Source: Marinobacter changyiensis
GTDB taxonomy: Bacteria; Pseudomonadota; Gammaproteobacteria; Pseudomonadales; Oleiphilaceae
Length of the DNA: 64,000 bases
Assembly (NCBI RefSeq): GCF_009193265.1
Contig: NZ_VZZZ01000006.1
Location: 248,001-312,000, forward strand
Reading direction: 5' to 3'
This document shows, one piece after another, positions 7,264-16,746 of the stretch. Numbering within the stretch: the stretch's first letter is position 1; each line of letters begins with the position of its first letter. The notes beneath the pieces were generated by a model. It had not been told where the DNA came from. It searched no databases and saw only the letters and a program-made list of their open reading frames with translations. The translations under genes and the position numbers were made by a program.

Positions 7264-8439
7264 ATGACCAGCAACCTGTCCAGCGACAGAAAACCCGCCA
7301 TAATCGCCGCCCTGGCCGGTGGCTGGGTGGCGGATGCGGCAAGCCTAGGCTTGCACTGGCTTTACGACAGCCAGCGTATCCATGAGGTGGGCGGGCAGTC
7401 GCCGGAATTTCTGCCACCGAAGCCCGACTATTTCAAAGGCGGCGTCGGTTACTTTGCCCACGGCGGCAAACAGCCCGGAGATATCAGCCACTACGGTGCC
7501 GCCACGGGGGTACTGACCGACAGTCTTCTGGCCAATGAGGGCAAACTGGATGTCCGGGATTACCAGCGGCGCTTTCGGGCATTCTTCGGGCCCGGTGGCC
7601 ATTGGCGGGGCTACATCGACAACCCTACCCGGGTGACCCTGGACAACCTGAACACCATCGAGAAGAAAGCCATTGAACAGGCGCAATCGACCACCACAGC
7701 CGAACTGACCGAAAAGCAGAAGCGGATATTGGTGCAGAAGGTTTTGCCCTACACCCGGCGCCTGAGTGGCGAGCAACTGGCAGAACCGGTTCGTCGGGCC
7801 ATCAGCCTTACCTACCAGCAACCGGAGATACAGAATGCGGGCGTACACCTGGCCGAAACCATCGACCGACACTTACTGCCTGAAAGTGGTGCTGATGACA
7901 TGCAACTGCCGGCAGTCTCCAAATTGCCGCCACTGGTGGCCTGCTATTGTGGCAGCGACAAACTGATGGAAGTCACCGAAACCGGTGTCCGGATCACCAA
8001 TCATAATGACGAAGCGGTAGCCTGGGCAAAATGCGCCGCGACACTCCTGAACCAGCTTTTCCAGGGCAAACCCATGTCGGCAGCACTGGACGCTGCTACC
8101 CCGGAAGCACCAGACCCGGAAACCCTCAACAAAGCCCGGTCCGGCTCCCTTCTGGATGCGGCAGGCGCCGGTGACACCTATGGCCGCACCTGCTATCTGC
8201 ACGAGGCTATGCCGGTGATCTTTCACATCCTCAGACATGCCGACAGTTATACCGGAGCTGTCCGGGCCAACATCCATTGCGGGGGTGATTCCTGTGGCCG
8301 GGCCTGGATTATCGGGCCAGCCATGGCGGCGCTCCATGGCGTGGGCGGCGGGCGCGGCATCCCTCTGAGCTGGTTGGCGCGCGTAACCGATGCCCCTGAT
8401 ATCCTCACGGATATTGAGAGTCTGGTTAATTGCCGATGA
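7264..8439 (+). CDS. ADP-ribosylglycohydrolase family protein
   Basis: A 391-residue protein of the ARH/DraG superfamily, which removes ADP-ribose or related groups from targets using two Mg ions. Family marks: GGWVADAASLGLHWLYD at the N-terminus (where G-D-A-LG is usual), GDISHYGAATGVLTDSLL, and a C-terminal NIHCGGDSCGRAWIIGPAMAALHG that matches the metal-binding GGDTD-type motif with Ser-Cys in place of Thr-Asp. A Gly-rich GVGGGRGIPLSW follows. It resembles the crystallin-J1-like branch. Activity is uncertain because of the altered motif. It has its own ribosome-binding site (AAGAGGTTTTCCA). Confidence 0.8.
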   Translation: MTSNLSSDRKPAIIAALAGGWVADAASLGLHWLYDSQRIHEVGGQSPEFLPPKPDYFKGGVGYFAHGGKQPGDISHYGAATGVLTDSLLANEGKLDVRDYQRRFRAFFGPGGHWRGYIDNPTRVTLDNLNTIEKKAIEQAQSTTTAELTEKQKRILVQKVLPYTRRLSGEQLAEPVRRAISLTYQQPEIQNAGVHLAETIDRHLLPESGADDMQLPAVSKLPPLVACYCGSDKLMEVTETGVRITNHNDEAVAWAKCAATLLNQLFQGKPMSAALDAATPEAPDPETLNKARSGSLLDAAGAGDTYGRTCYLHEAMPVIFHILRHADSYTGAVRANIHCGGDSCGRAWIIGPAMAALHGVGGGRGIPLSWLARVTDAPDILTDIESLVNCR

Positions 8440-8507
8440 TATGTATCATTGCCCAATTTTCACTGCCGACTATGCTTCAGTTACGATGCAATACGGAAGG
8501 AGGTTTT

Positions 8508-9263
8508 ATGAAAACGCTACTGATCAACGTGTTACTAACGATTTCACTATTCACAAGCGCATCTTTGCTTGCACAGGATGATCCGTTGAGGGTTGGGATG
8601 TCCGGCCAGTATTTCCCATTTACCTTTGTAGAGCAGGATGAGCTCAAAGGTTTCGACGTCGATGTCATGAACGCTCTGGGCGAGGAGATGGGGCGTGACA
8701 TCAAGTATGAAACCGCCAACTTCTCGGGCCTGTTTGGCATGCTGGAATCCGGGCGTATCGACACCGTTGCCAACCAGATCACCATTACCGAAGAGCGGAA
8801 GAAGGCCTATATTTTCACTGATCCCTACGTCTATGACGGCGCACAGGTGGTGACCAAAAAAGGCAACACCGAAATCCGGGGAGTGGAAGATCTGAAGGGG
8901 AAGACCGTCGCTGTGAACCTGGGCTCCAATTTCGAGGCACTCCTGCGGGAACTTCCTTACGCCGATCAGATCGATATCAAGACCTATGAGAGCAACCTGG
9001 AGCGGGACACTGCCTTGGGCCGTGTAGATGCTTTCGTGATGGACAGAGTCAGCGCCAGCCAGATCATCAAGGAGAAGCCCCTGCCCCTTGAATTGGCCGG
9101 CCCCACCTTCTCGCAGATCACCAACGCCTACCCGTTCCGCGACACTGATACCGGCCGGGCCCTGCGGGACGAAGTGAACAAGGCCCTGGCGACCCTGCGT
9201 GACAACGGAACCCTGGCCTCCATTTCAGAGAAGTGGTTCGGCACGGATATCACCCAGCCCTGA
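8508..9263 (+). CDS. Amino-acid ABC transporter periplasmic binding protein
   Basis: 251 residues from the ATG at 8508, which follows a near-perfect GGAAGGAGG. The signal peptide ends near LLAQDD. The body is a type-2 periplasmic binding protein of the polar amino-acid (PAAT) family: GMSGQYFPFTFVE, LKGFDVDVMNALG, FSGLFGMLESGRIDTVANQITI, and C-terminal EKWFGTDIT. It resembles cystine-binding proteins such as TcyA, but the substrate cannot be fixed from sequence. First gene of a three-gene transporter operon. Confidence 0.9.
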   Translation: MKTLLINVLLTISLFTSASLLAQDDPLRVGMSGQYFPFTFVEQDELKGFDVDVMNALGEEMGRDIKYETANFSGLFGMLESGRIDTVANQITITEERKKAYIFTDPYVYDGAQVVTKKGNTEIRGVEDLKGKTVAVNLGSNFEALLRELPYADQIDIKTYESNLERDTALGRVDAFVMDRVSASQIIKEKPLPLELAGPTFSQITNAYPFRDTDTGRALRDEVNKALATLRDNGTLASISEKWFGTDITQP

Positions 9264-9288
9264 GGGGCATACCAAGGCCTGACGCCCT

Positions 9289-9963
9289 ATGGACGTGTTG
9301 AACGTCGAGTATATGCTTGGGCTGGTACCTGTGCTGCTCACGTACCTGCCCCTTACCCTGCAACTGGCCGGCATCGGGATGGTGCTTGCACTTATCCTTG
9401 CCTGCCTGTTCGCCATTGTCCGGGTGCTTCGCATCCCGGTGCTCAACCAACTGACTATCGTGTTCATTTCTTTTTTCAGGGGCACGCCACTGTTGGTGCA
9501 ACTGTTCCTGTTTTACTATGGATTACCGCAACTGGTCAGTGCATTGACCGTCATCGACGGTGTCACAGCGACCATCATGGGTCTGACCATGCACTTTTCC
9601 GCCTACATGGCCGAATCAATCCGTGCCGCTATCGTTGGTGTTGACCGAAGCCAGACTGAAGCCGCGCTGTCGATTGGCATGACCAATGGCCAGATGATGC
9701 GGCGGATTGTTCTGCCCCAGGCCACCCGGGTGGCGCTACCCACTCTGATGAATTACTTCATCGACATGATCAAGGCGACCTCTCTCGCGTTCACCCTGGG
9801 GGTCACGGAACTGATGGGGGCCACCCAGAAAGAGGCTGCCGGTAGCTTCCTGTACTTCGAAGCGTTCATTGTGGCCGCCATCATGTACTGGATAGTGGTT
9901 GAACTACTTTCCAAGCTTCAGAACTATCTGGAAATCCGCCTGAACAAGGCCTATAGCCGATGA
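9289..9963 (+). CDS. Amino-acid ABC transporter permease
   Basis: A 224-residue HisM/GlnP-type permease with about five membrane helices. The EAA loop reads [28 protein letters not shown] in the form needed to dock the ATPase. The N-terminal half shows the family motif [18 protein letters not shown]. It follows the binding protein by 25 bases and overlaps the ATPase start by 4 (ATGA). Closest in style to TcyB cystine permeases. Confidence 0.9.
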   Translation: MDVLNVEYMLGLVPVLLTYLPLTLQLAGIGMVLALILACLFAIVRVLRIPVLNQLTIVFISFFRGTPLLVQLFLFYYGLPQLVSALTVIDGVTATIMGLTMHFSAYMAESIRAAIVGVDRSQTEAALSIGMTNGQMMRRIVLPQATRVALPTLMNYFIDMIKATSLAFTLGVTELMGATQKEAAGSFLYFEAFIVAAIMYWIVVELLSKLQNYLEIRLNKAYSR

Positions 9964-10706
9964 TCAAGTTAGAGTCACTGAGCAAACATTTCGGCAAGAC
10001 GGTGGTTCTCGATGGAATCGACCTGACGATCGAAAAGGGCGAAATTGTGGTGATCATCGGACCTTCAGGCACCGGAAAATCCACACTGCTGCGTTGCGTC
10101 AATTTCCTGGAGCAACCCACTGCCGGCACGATGACTGTGGGAGACCTCACCGTGGATGTGAAGCGGGCCAGCCGGGCAGAGATCCTCTCCATGCGGCGGC
10201 GAACCGCATTTGTGTTCCAGAACTATGCGCTGTTTGCCAACAAGACAGCGCTGCAGAACATCGCCGAGCGTCTGCTGGTGGTGGATAAATGGCCCAGGGA
10301 AAAGGCTTACCGAAGGGCGCGCGAAATCCTTGACCAGATCGGCCTGGGCGAGAAGGCGGATGCCTACCCCGCGTCCATGTCCGGCGGCCAGCAGCAGCGG
10401 GTTGGTATCGGCCGCGCTATGGCCGCCGGTGCCGAGGTCATTCTGTTTGATGAGCCCACGTCGTCGCTGGACCCTGAGTGGGTGGAGGAAGTATTGGGGC
10501 TGATGAAACAGCTGGCAGCAGAGCGCCAGACCATGATGGTGGTCACCCATGAAATGTCTTTCGCCAGGGACGTGGCGGACCGCGTGATCTTTATCGACGG
10601 CGGCCGCATTGTGGAGCAGGGACCGCCCAGCGAGATTTTCTATCACCCGCAGGATCCCCGGACGAAGAATTTTCTGAAGAAAATCCTGGCCACCAATCCG
10701 GTATAA
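9960..10706 (+). CDS. Amino-acid ABC transporter ATP-binding protein
   Basis: A 248-residue ATPase with Walker [11 protein letters not shown]-loop FVFQNYALF, signature MSGGQQQR, Walker [15 protein letters not shown] and the switch His in VVTHEMSF. It powers the preceding permease and binding protein. The 4-base overlap with the permease gene indicates translational coupling. Length is normal for the family. Confidence 0.93.
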   Translation: MIKLESLSKHFGKTVVLDGIDLTIEKGEIVVIIGPSGTGKSTLLRCVNFLEQPTAGTMTVGDLTVDVKRASRAEILSMRRRTAFVFQNYALFANKTALQNIAERLLVVDKWPREKAYRRAREILDQIGLGEKADAYPASMSGGQQQRVGIGRAMAAGAEVILFDEPTSSLDPEWVEEVLGLMKQLAAERQTMMVVTHEMSFARDVADRVIFIDGGRIVEQGPPSEIFYHPQDPRTKNFLKKILATNPV

Positions 10707-10733
10707 CACTTATCCCCATTCCTCCGCCGGCTG

Positions 10734-11432
10734 CTACCAGGCCTCGCCGAACGGACGGATATCCAGCTCGAAAGTCCAGGCGGAGGGGTCCTGCTGGCTC
10801 AGATTCCAGACGGCATCGGCCACGGCGGAAGGCTTGACGAAGAAATCGTCCGGCTTGTCCGCCAGCCACTCGCGGGTGCGGGGCAGGTCCACCACACCAT
10901 CGATGACTACGTTCGCCACATGGATCTTCTCCGGCCCGAGCTGGCGTGCCAGTGACTGGGCCAGGCTGCGCTGGGCCGCCTTGGCCGAAGCAAAAGGCGC
11001 GGTGTTGGCCCGGCCCCGGGTCGCCGCCGACGCGCTGGTGATGATAATGCTGGCGGTATCATGCTGACGCAGCTGCGGTAATGCGGCTTTGGTGGCCGCC
11101 ACCAGGCCCTGAACATTGAGGCGCCAGTTGGCCTCGAAGTCTTCCAGGCTGGCCTCTTCCACGTTCTTGAACACGCCGCCACCGGCGTTATAAAGCATCA
11201 CTGAAACCGGTCCGAGTTTGCTCTCGATGGCCGCCAGCACCGAGGTGATCTGCTCGGGTTCCATCATGTCACAGGGAAAGGCATGGGCACCGGTAACCGA
11301 TTGCTCCAGCTGCTTCAGGTAATCCACGCTGCGGGCTAGCATCGCCACCTGAAAGCCCTCGTTACTGAAGCGCCGCACAAAGGCAGTGCCATTGCCTGGC
11401 CCCACACCCATCACTACACATACGTTATTCAT
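10734..11432 (-). CDS. Short-chain dehydrogenase-like protein lacking the catalytic Tyr
   Basis: A 232-residue Rossmann protein. The nucleotide-binding loop reads GVGPGNGTAF (in place of TGxxxGxG), followed by NAGGG. The catalytic Ser is likely in ITSASAATRG, but the YxxxK motif reads FASAK, so the Tyr is Phe. A divergent SDR subgroup with GPGxG and FxxAK is known to me from other proteobacteria, so this may be ancestral to the group and not damage. Reaction unknown. It converges on the ABC transporter with only 27 bases between stops. Confidence 0.75.
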   Translation of the reverse strand: MNNVCVVMGVGPGNGTAFVRRFSNEGFQVAMLARSVDYLKQLEQSVTGAHAFPCDMMEPEQITSVLAAIESKLGPVSVMLYNAGGGVFKNVEEASLEDFEANWRLNVQGLVAATKAALPQLRQHDTASIIITSASAATRGRANTAPFASAKAAQRSLAQSLARQLGPEKIHVANVVIDGVVDLPRTREWLADKPDDFFVKPSAVADAVWNLSQQDPSAWTFELDIRPFGEAW

Positions 11433-11479
11433 TTGCTGTCTCTCCCGCCGGTTACACCGGCCAGTTCCTCAGAAAGGGG

Positions 11480-11926
11480 TCAGTCTCGTGTTGACGGACA
11501 AGGCGCCCCGCAGGGCGCGCAGGCAGACTCGTCGCGCTGGGTGAGCGCCGTTTCCACGTTACCCTGCCCGGAGTTGAACGCAAAGGTCGGGCTACTCAGG
11601 TGGTCCGCCATGATCAGCACCAGAATAATCCCCAACACCACCACAATGCGGGCGCGGCTGTATGCTCGTTCCATTTTAACAGTCCTCCCCACCAGTTTGG
11701 CAGCCGGAAACCCGGCCGCCAACATGGCACCGAGCAGCAACCCGAAGTTCATCACCGAGGGGATGTTGGTAAGCACCGAGTCCTTCAGGGCCATGGCGGG
11801 GTAGTCCCAGGTCCAGAACTCGAACTGGGACATGTTCACGCCGCTGACACCGAAGGTGTTGACCAGCGGAATCGGATCAAACCCGGGCTGGTCCAGCCAC
11901 CAGGGTAAATGGATGGATCCGAGCAC
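11480..11926 (-). pseudogene. Probable remnant of a YeeE/YedE-type sulfur transporter
   Basis: A 148-codon frame opening with GTG directly after an in-frame stop. The segment MALKDSVLTNIPSVMNFGLLLGAMLAAG resembles the inner part of YeeE/YedE (sulf_transp) membrane proteins. The family's conserved continuation with a GGC-type motif is absent. The frame instead runs through another hydrophobic helix (IVVVLGIILVLIMA) into a low-complexity Cys-containing tail. No good ribosome-binding site is seen. I read it as an internally deleted gene, but a small unknown membrane protein is possible. Confidence 0.4.
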
Positions 11927-11981
11927 GGTCCGTTATGAATACTGTCAGCACTGACGGCCAAATAATGAATCTGTTACACAC

Positions 11982-12677
11982 TTAGCGCTTTGAATTTAGT
12001 TGCAACCACCGGACCAGAGTCGAACCAGGCCTGCGGGCGAGGTACCAGGGCAGCAGAGTCATTGCGACAAGAATGGCAACGGCAGCGGCGACCGTCATGA
12101 ATGGGTTGAGTTCAAAGGTATTGCCAAGCCCGGCGAACACAAACGTCATCGGGAGCATCCCCAGTAACGATGCCACCGCAAATCGCCAACCGTGAATCGC
12201 CGTTACACCAGCGGCGTAGCTGATCAGCGCAAAAGAGAACAGCGGAATCAGGCGGGTCAGGAACACCATCCAGAATAACAGTCGCTGGGAGCCGTCGGAG
12301 GCGAAGACCGGGTTTGCTGACAGCTTTTTCTTCAAGGCTTCCCGGCCCAGTATCCGGGCAACAGAAAACGCGATCATGGCACCCACCAAGGCTCCAGCCG
12401 CTGCCAGCAAGGTGCCCCATAAAACGCCGAATGCAAGGCCCGAGGCGGCACTGACAGGCAGTGTCGGAATTGGCCCCACCACCACCGCCAGCACCATCAT
12501 CAGAAACAGGAACACCGGCCCCCAGACACCCTGCCCGTTCAGCCACACTGACAGGGCGTCCGGCGACAGGCTCGCTGGCATACCCAATTCCCTGAGCACC
12601 AGCCACAACACTGCCATGAGTAAGGCCACAGTCGCAGCAATGCCCAGTCTGAATAACCAGCCAGAAGATACCTTCAT
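11982..12677 (-). CDS. TVP38/TMEM64 family membrane protein
   Basis: A 231-residue protein with about six hydrophobic helices and the VTT/SNARE-associated domain at about residues 60-190: VVVGPIPTLPVSAASGLAFG, a GALVGAMIAFSVARILGR re-entrant-like segment, and FLTRLIPLFSFALISYAAG. DedA-superfamily proteins of this type take part in lipid scrambling or membrane homeostasis; the specific role here is unknown. Transcribed alone on the minus strand. Confidence 0.88.
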   Translation of the reverse strand: MKVSSGWLFRLGIAATVALLMAVLWLVLRELGMPASLSPDALSVWLNGQGVWGPVFLFLMMVLAVVVGPIPTLPVSAASGLAFGVLWGTLLAAAGALVGAMIAFSVARILGREALKKKLSANPVFASDGSQRLLFWMVFLTRLIPLFSFALISYAAGVTAIHGWRFAVASLLGMLPMTFVFAGLGNTFELNPFMTVAAAVAILVAMTLLPWYLARRPGSTLVRWLQLNSKR

Positions 12678-12796
12678 TGGCGCGCCAGCTGACCCTCCCT
12701 CATCTGATAAACAACCGGGACGGTAGTCGCCCGGAGTGTCGCGGATCGGATGCTTTAACCGATGGTGAAGGCAGCTGCGAACAGGAGCCTACCGCA

Positions 12797-12824
12797 GCCC
12801 CCTGACCGGAAAACCGGCGGGGGC
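12797..12824 (-). terminator. GC-rich hairpin after frmA
   Basis: GCCCCC and GGGGGC flank an inner CCGG-aaaa-CCGG stem just past the frmA stop codon. No T-run follows on the minus strand, so it is a possible rather than a strong intrinsic terminator. Confidence 0.4.
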
Positions 12825-12839
12825 ATCCGACGCAATCGC

Positions 12840-13964
<1,125 letters not shown>

Positions 13965-13989
13965 TCAATAGGTTTCGGATTTTACGTGC

Positions 13990-14017
13990 TTGACTCATTG
14001 TAGACGACCGGTCTAAT
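13990..14017 (+). promoter_or_regulatory. Sigma70-type promoter of nemR
   Basis: TTGACT (13990-13995) and TCTAAT (14012-14017) are 16 bases apart. The -10 overlaps the TetR-type operator, fitting repression. The predicted start of transcription (about 14024-14026) falls at the nemR start region, so the mRNA may be leaderless. Confidence 0.5.
14001..14015. promoter_or_regulatory. TetR-type operator between frmA and nemR
   Basis: TAGAC and GTCTA flank a 5-base centre, with an inner GACCGGTC palindrome. The right half, GGTCTAAT, is identical to that of the second operator at 14637-14648 before nemA. It overlaps the nemR -10 element and lies about 50 bases from the frmA start. Confidence 0.6.
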
Positions 14018-14614
14018 ATGACAACCATGACATCACACGACACTCGCAATCACATCATTCAGGTCGGTGCTGACCTGATCGCCCGTAAAGGCTTCGGGGC
14101 GACAGGCCTGAACGCAGTTCTAACAGCCTCGGGCGTGCCCAAGGGTTCGTTCTACCATTATTTTAGCAGCAAGAACGATTTTGGCCTGGCAGTCATAGAA
14201 TCGTTCGGAGAGGAATACGAGACCAGGCTGGAACAAATCCTTACGGACCCAAGCCGATCGTGTATCGATCGTCTTTACGCCTATTTCGACACCGGGCTGG
14301 AAACCATGACCAGTTGCGAGTATTCCCAGGGCTGCCTGATGGGCAATCTGGGGCAGGAGCTGGCTGGCCAGCATGAGATGTTCCGGACCCGGCTGGATAA
14401 AGTGTTCACGAGCTGGGAGAAGAAGTTCTCCCACTGTATCGCAGAAGCCCAGGCCAACGGTGACGTTGACCCGGCTCTGGACCCCGATGAAGTAGCCAGT
14501 TTTCTGTTGTCCGGCTGGGAGGGCGCCATTCTGCGGGCCAAGGTGGTGAAATCCACCGAACCCATGGAACGGTTCGTTAAGGTCTTCTTCAAACAGTGCC
14601 TGCGTATCGGGTAA
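14018..14614 (+). CDS. nemR: TetR-family regulator, NemR-like
   Basis: A 198-residue repressor. The N-terminal helix-turn-helix (GFGATGLNAVLTASGVPKGSFYHYFSSKNDF) is typical TetR. The ligand domain carries CEYSQGCLMGNLGQELA, with two cysteines matching the region where E. coli NemR senses electrophiles and hypochlorite. An ATG at 14027 is the better start if the promoter at 13990-14017 is right, because 14018 would lie upstream of the transcript. No Shine-Dalgarno is seen before either. It is followed by nemA, the classic target, and both promoters carry the same half-site. Confidence 0.85.
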   Translation: MTTMTSHDTRNHIIQVGADLIARKGFGATGLNAVLTASGVPKGSFYHYFSSKNDFGLAVIESFGEEYETRLEQILTDPSRSCIDRLYAYFDTGLETMTSCEYSQGCLMGNLGQELAGQHEMFRTRLDKVFTSWEKKFSHCIAEAQANGDVDPALDPDEVASFLLSGWEGAILRAKVVKSTEPMERFVKVFFKQCLRIG

Positions 14615-14636
14615 ATTTTTTTCACTCTGAGACTAG

Positions 14637-14648
14637 TAGACTGGTCTA
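14637..14648. promoter_or_regulatory. TetR-type operator before nemA
   Basis: TAGAC-TG-GTCTA is a perfect palindrome apart from the central two bases. It lies 35 bases upstream of nemA and shares GGTCTAAT with the operator before nemR. It is probably bound by the NemR-like protein. Confidence 0.6.
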
Positions 14649-14682
14649 ATTAACTAAAGATGATCCAATAGGAGAAACTTGC

Positions 14683-15810
14683 ATGAGCAACGACCACCCC
14701 CAAGACGTCCTGTTCGAAACCTTCAAACTTGGCAACCTTGCCTTGCCAAACCGGGTGCTGATGTCACCACTCACCCGCTCACGCTCCAGCCAGCCCGGCG
14801 ATGTACCCAACGACATGAACGTTGAGTATTATCAACAGCGTGCCGGTGCGGGCCTGATCATCAGCGAAGCGACTCAGGTGTCGCCTCAGGGCAAAGGCTA
14901 TGCCTTCACGCCGGGCATTCATTCAGATGAGCAGATTGCCGGCTGGAAAAAAGTGACCGACGCGGTTCACGACGCCGGTGGCCGTATTCATATGCAGCTC
15001 TGGCACGTCGGCCGGATTTCCCATCCTGATCTGCAGCCGGACGGCCGCAAGCCAGTCGCACCCTCTGCTATCGCACCAGAGGGCGCCAAAACCTTCGTCA
15101 GCGCCGATTCCGGCATGGTCGATATTCCTGAGCCCCGCGCCCTGGAGACCGACGAAATCCCCGGCATTGTGGAGCAGTTCCGCATCGGCGCCCAGAACGC
15201 CAAAGCGGCCGGTTTTGACGGAGTCGAAGTACACGCTGCCAATGGCTATCTGCTGGACCAGTTCCTCAAGAGCGGCAGCAACCAGCGTACCGATGAGTAC
15301 GGCGGCTCTGCCGAGAACCGCGCCCAACTGACCTTGATGGTTACCCAGGCTGTTGTTGATGTCTGGGGCAAGGAAAACGTGGGCATTCGTGTCAGTCCAA
15401 CCGGCAGCTTCAACGCCATGTACGACGAAGACCCGCTGGAAACCTTCGGGGTACTCGCCAGGCATCTGAACGATCTCGGCATTGCCTACATCGAAGTCGT
15501 GGAAGATTCGTTCCAGGGCAACCATGCCAATGGCCGTCCGGAATCGGTTATCGACGCGATTCAGGCCAACTTCAACGGCAGCTACATCGCCAACGGGGCT
15601 TACACCGCCGAAGAAGCAAGACGCCGCATCAGCGCCGGTCGCTGCGACCTGGTCACGTTCGGACGTCCGTTTATTGCCAATCCGGATCTGCCAGAGCGCT
15701 TCCGAAAGGATGCGCCACTGAACGAGTGGGACGACAGCACCTTCTATGGTGGCGATGTAAAGGGCTACACCGACTACCCGACGCTGGCCGATCAGAAAGC
15801 CACCGCGTAA
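14683..15810 (+). CDS. nemA: N-ethylmaleimide reductase-type old yellow enzyme
   Basis: A 375-residue FMN-dependent ene-reductase of the OYE family that uses NAD(P)H to reduce electrophilic alkenes. Marks: MSPLTRSRS at the N-terminus, QLWHVGRISHP, FDGVEVHAANGYLLDQFLKS with the HxxN substrate-binding pair, RTDEYGGSAENRAQL, and C-terminal FGRPFIANPDLPERF. Strong site AGGAG before the ATG. First gene of a two-gene unit with the SDR, under an operator like that of nemR. Confidence 0.93.
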   Translation: MSNDHPQDVLFETFKLGNLALPNRVLMSPLTRSRSSQPGDVPNDMNVEYYQQRAGAGLIISEATQVSPQGKGYAFTPGIHSDEQIAGWKKVTDAVHDAGGRIHMQLWHVGRISHPDLQPDGRKPVAPSAIAPEGAKTFVSADSGMVDIPEPRALETDEIPGIVEQFRIGAQNAKAAGFDGVEVHAANGYLLDQFLKSGSNQRTDEYGGSAENRAQLTLMVTQAVVDVWGKENVGIRVSPTGSFNAMYDEDPLETFGVLARHLNDLGIAYIEVVEDSFQGNHANGRPESVIDAIQANFNGSYIANGAYTAEEARRRISAGRCDLVTFGRPFIANPDLPERFRKDAPLNEWDDSTFYGGDVKGYTDYPTLADQKATA

Positions 15811-15840
15811 TTCATTAAAACGTTTCAACAAGGAGTCTTC

Positions 15841-16590
15841 ATGACTACAGCAAACGATCAGATCACAGGCAAAGTCGTCATCATTACCGGTGCCAGCAGC
15901 GGGCTTGGTGAAGCCACCGCCCGCCGGTTGTCCGAGCGCGGCGCCAAACTCGTTCTGGCGGCACGTCGGGAAGACCGCCTGGTCAAGCTCACCGAAGAGC
16001 TCAAGGCCAACGGCGGCGAGGCCATCTGGCAAACTACCGACGTGACCGATCGCAAGCAGGTCGAAGCCCTGGCCAAAATCGCCAAGGATACCTTTGGTCG
16101 CATTGATGTGCTGGTGAACAACGCCGGCCTGATGCCTCTGGCTCCGCTGGACGCACTCAAAGTGGACGAGTGGGACCAGATGGTCGACGTCAACATCAAG
16201 GGCGTGATGTACGGCATCGCAGCGGTACTGCCGATCATGCGTGAACAGCACAGCGGGCACGTCATCAACCTGTCTTCCGTTGCGGGCCATAAGGTGTTCC
16301 CCGGGGCTGCCGTATACTGCGCCACGAAATACGCCGTCAGGGCACTGTCGGAAGGCTTGCGGATGGAAGCCGGTGACGAGATTCGCAGCACCAATATCTC
16401 ACCAGGTGCGATAGCCACCGAGCTGACCAGCACCATCACCGATCCTACCGCTGCCGAAGCGGCCGAAGAGCTCTACAAAGTGGCTATTGATGCAGACGCC
16501 GTCGCCCGCGCGATTGTGTACGCCATCGAACAGCCCCACGACGTGGACATCAACGAGATCATCCTGCGCCCCACCGCCCAGGAGCTCTAG
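15841..16590 (+). CDS. Short-chain dehydrogenase/reductase
   Basis: A 249-residue classical [11 protein letters not shown] cofactor loop, NNAG, catalytic Ser in INLSSVAG and YCATK as the YxxxK motif. The AARRED segment after strand 2 has Arg residues that favour NADP(H). The start follows AAGGAGTCTTC, 30 bases after nemA, so it is co-transcribed and probably handles a carbonyl product or stressor linked to the same response. Substrate unknown. Confidence 0.9.
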   Translation: MTTANDQITGKVVIITGASSGLGEATARRLSERGAKLVLAARREDRLVKLTEELKANGGEAIWQTTDVTDRKQVEALAKIAKDTFGRIDVLVNNAGLMPLAPLDALKVDEWDQMVDVNIKGVMYGIAAVLPIMREQHSGHVINLSSVAGHKVFPGAAVYCATKYAVRALSEGLRMEAGDEIRSTNISPGAIATELTSTITDPTAAEAAEELYKVAIDADAVARAIVYAIEQPHDVDINEIILRPTAQEL

Positions 16591-16615
16591 ACTCAGGCTT
16601 TCCTTACCCCTGAGC

Positions 16616-16641
16616 GGGCGCCGGTGGGACCACCGGCGCCC
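16616..16641 (+). terminator. Strong hairpin after the nemA-SDR operon
   Basis: GGGCGCCGGTG and CACCGGCGCCC form an 11-base perfect stem with a 4-base loop 26 bases after the SDR stop. A short ATTT follows. Likely Rho-independent or a boundary element. Confidence 0.65.
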
Positions 16642-16746
16642 GATTTCCCGTTGACCTTCGCTACTGTTCCGCCAACCTTTAATCTCTTGTATAAACCTCA
16701 ACGTAAACTCCCCGATCAAACACCCAGTGACAGGGAACCCCCTACC

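Noticed and set aside
14923-16290. 455-codon minus-strand frame opposite nemA and the SDR
   Set aside because: It mirrors two genes with clear enzyme motifs and shows no family features. Long antisense frames are expected in GC-rich sequence.
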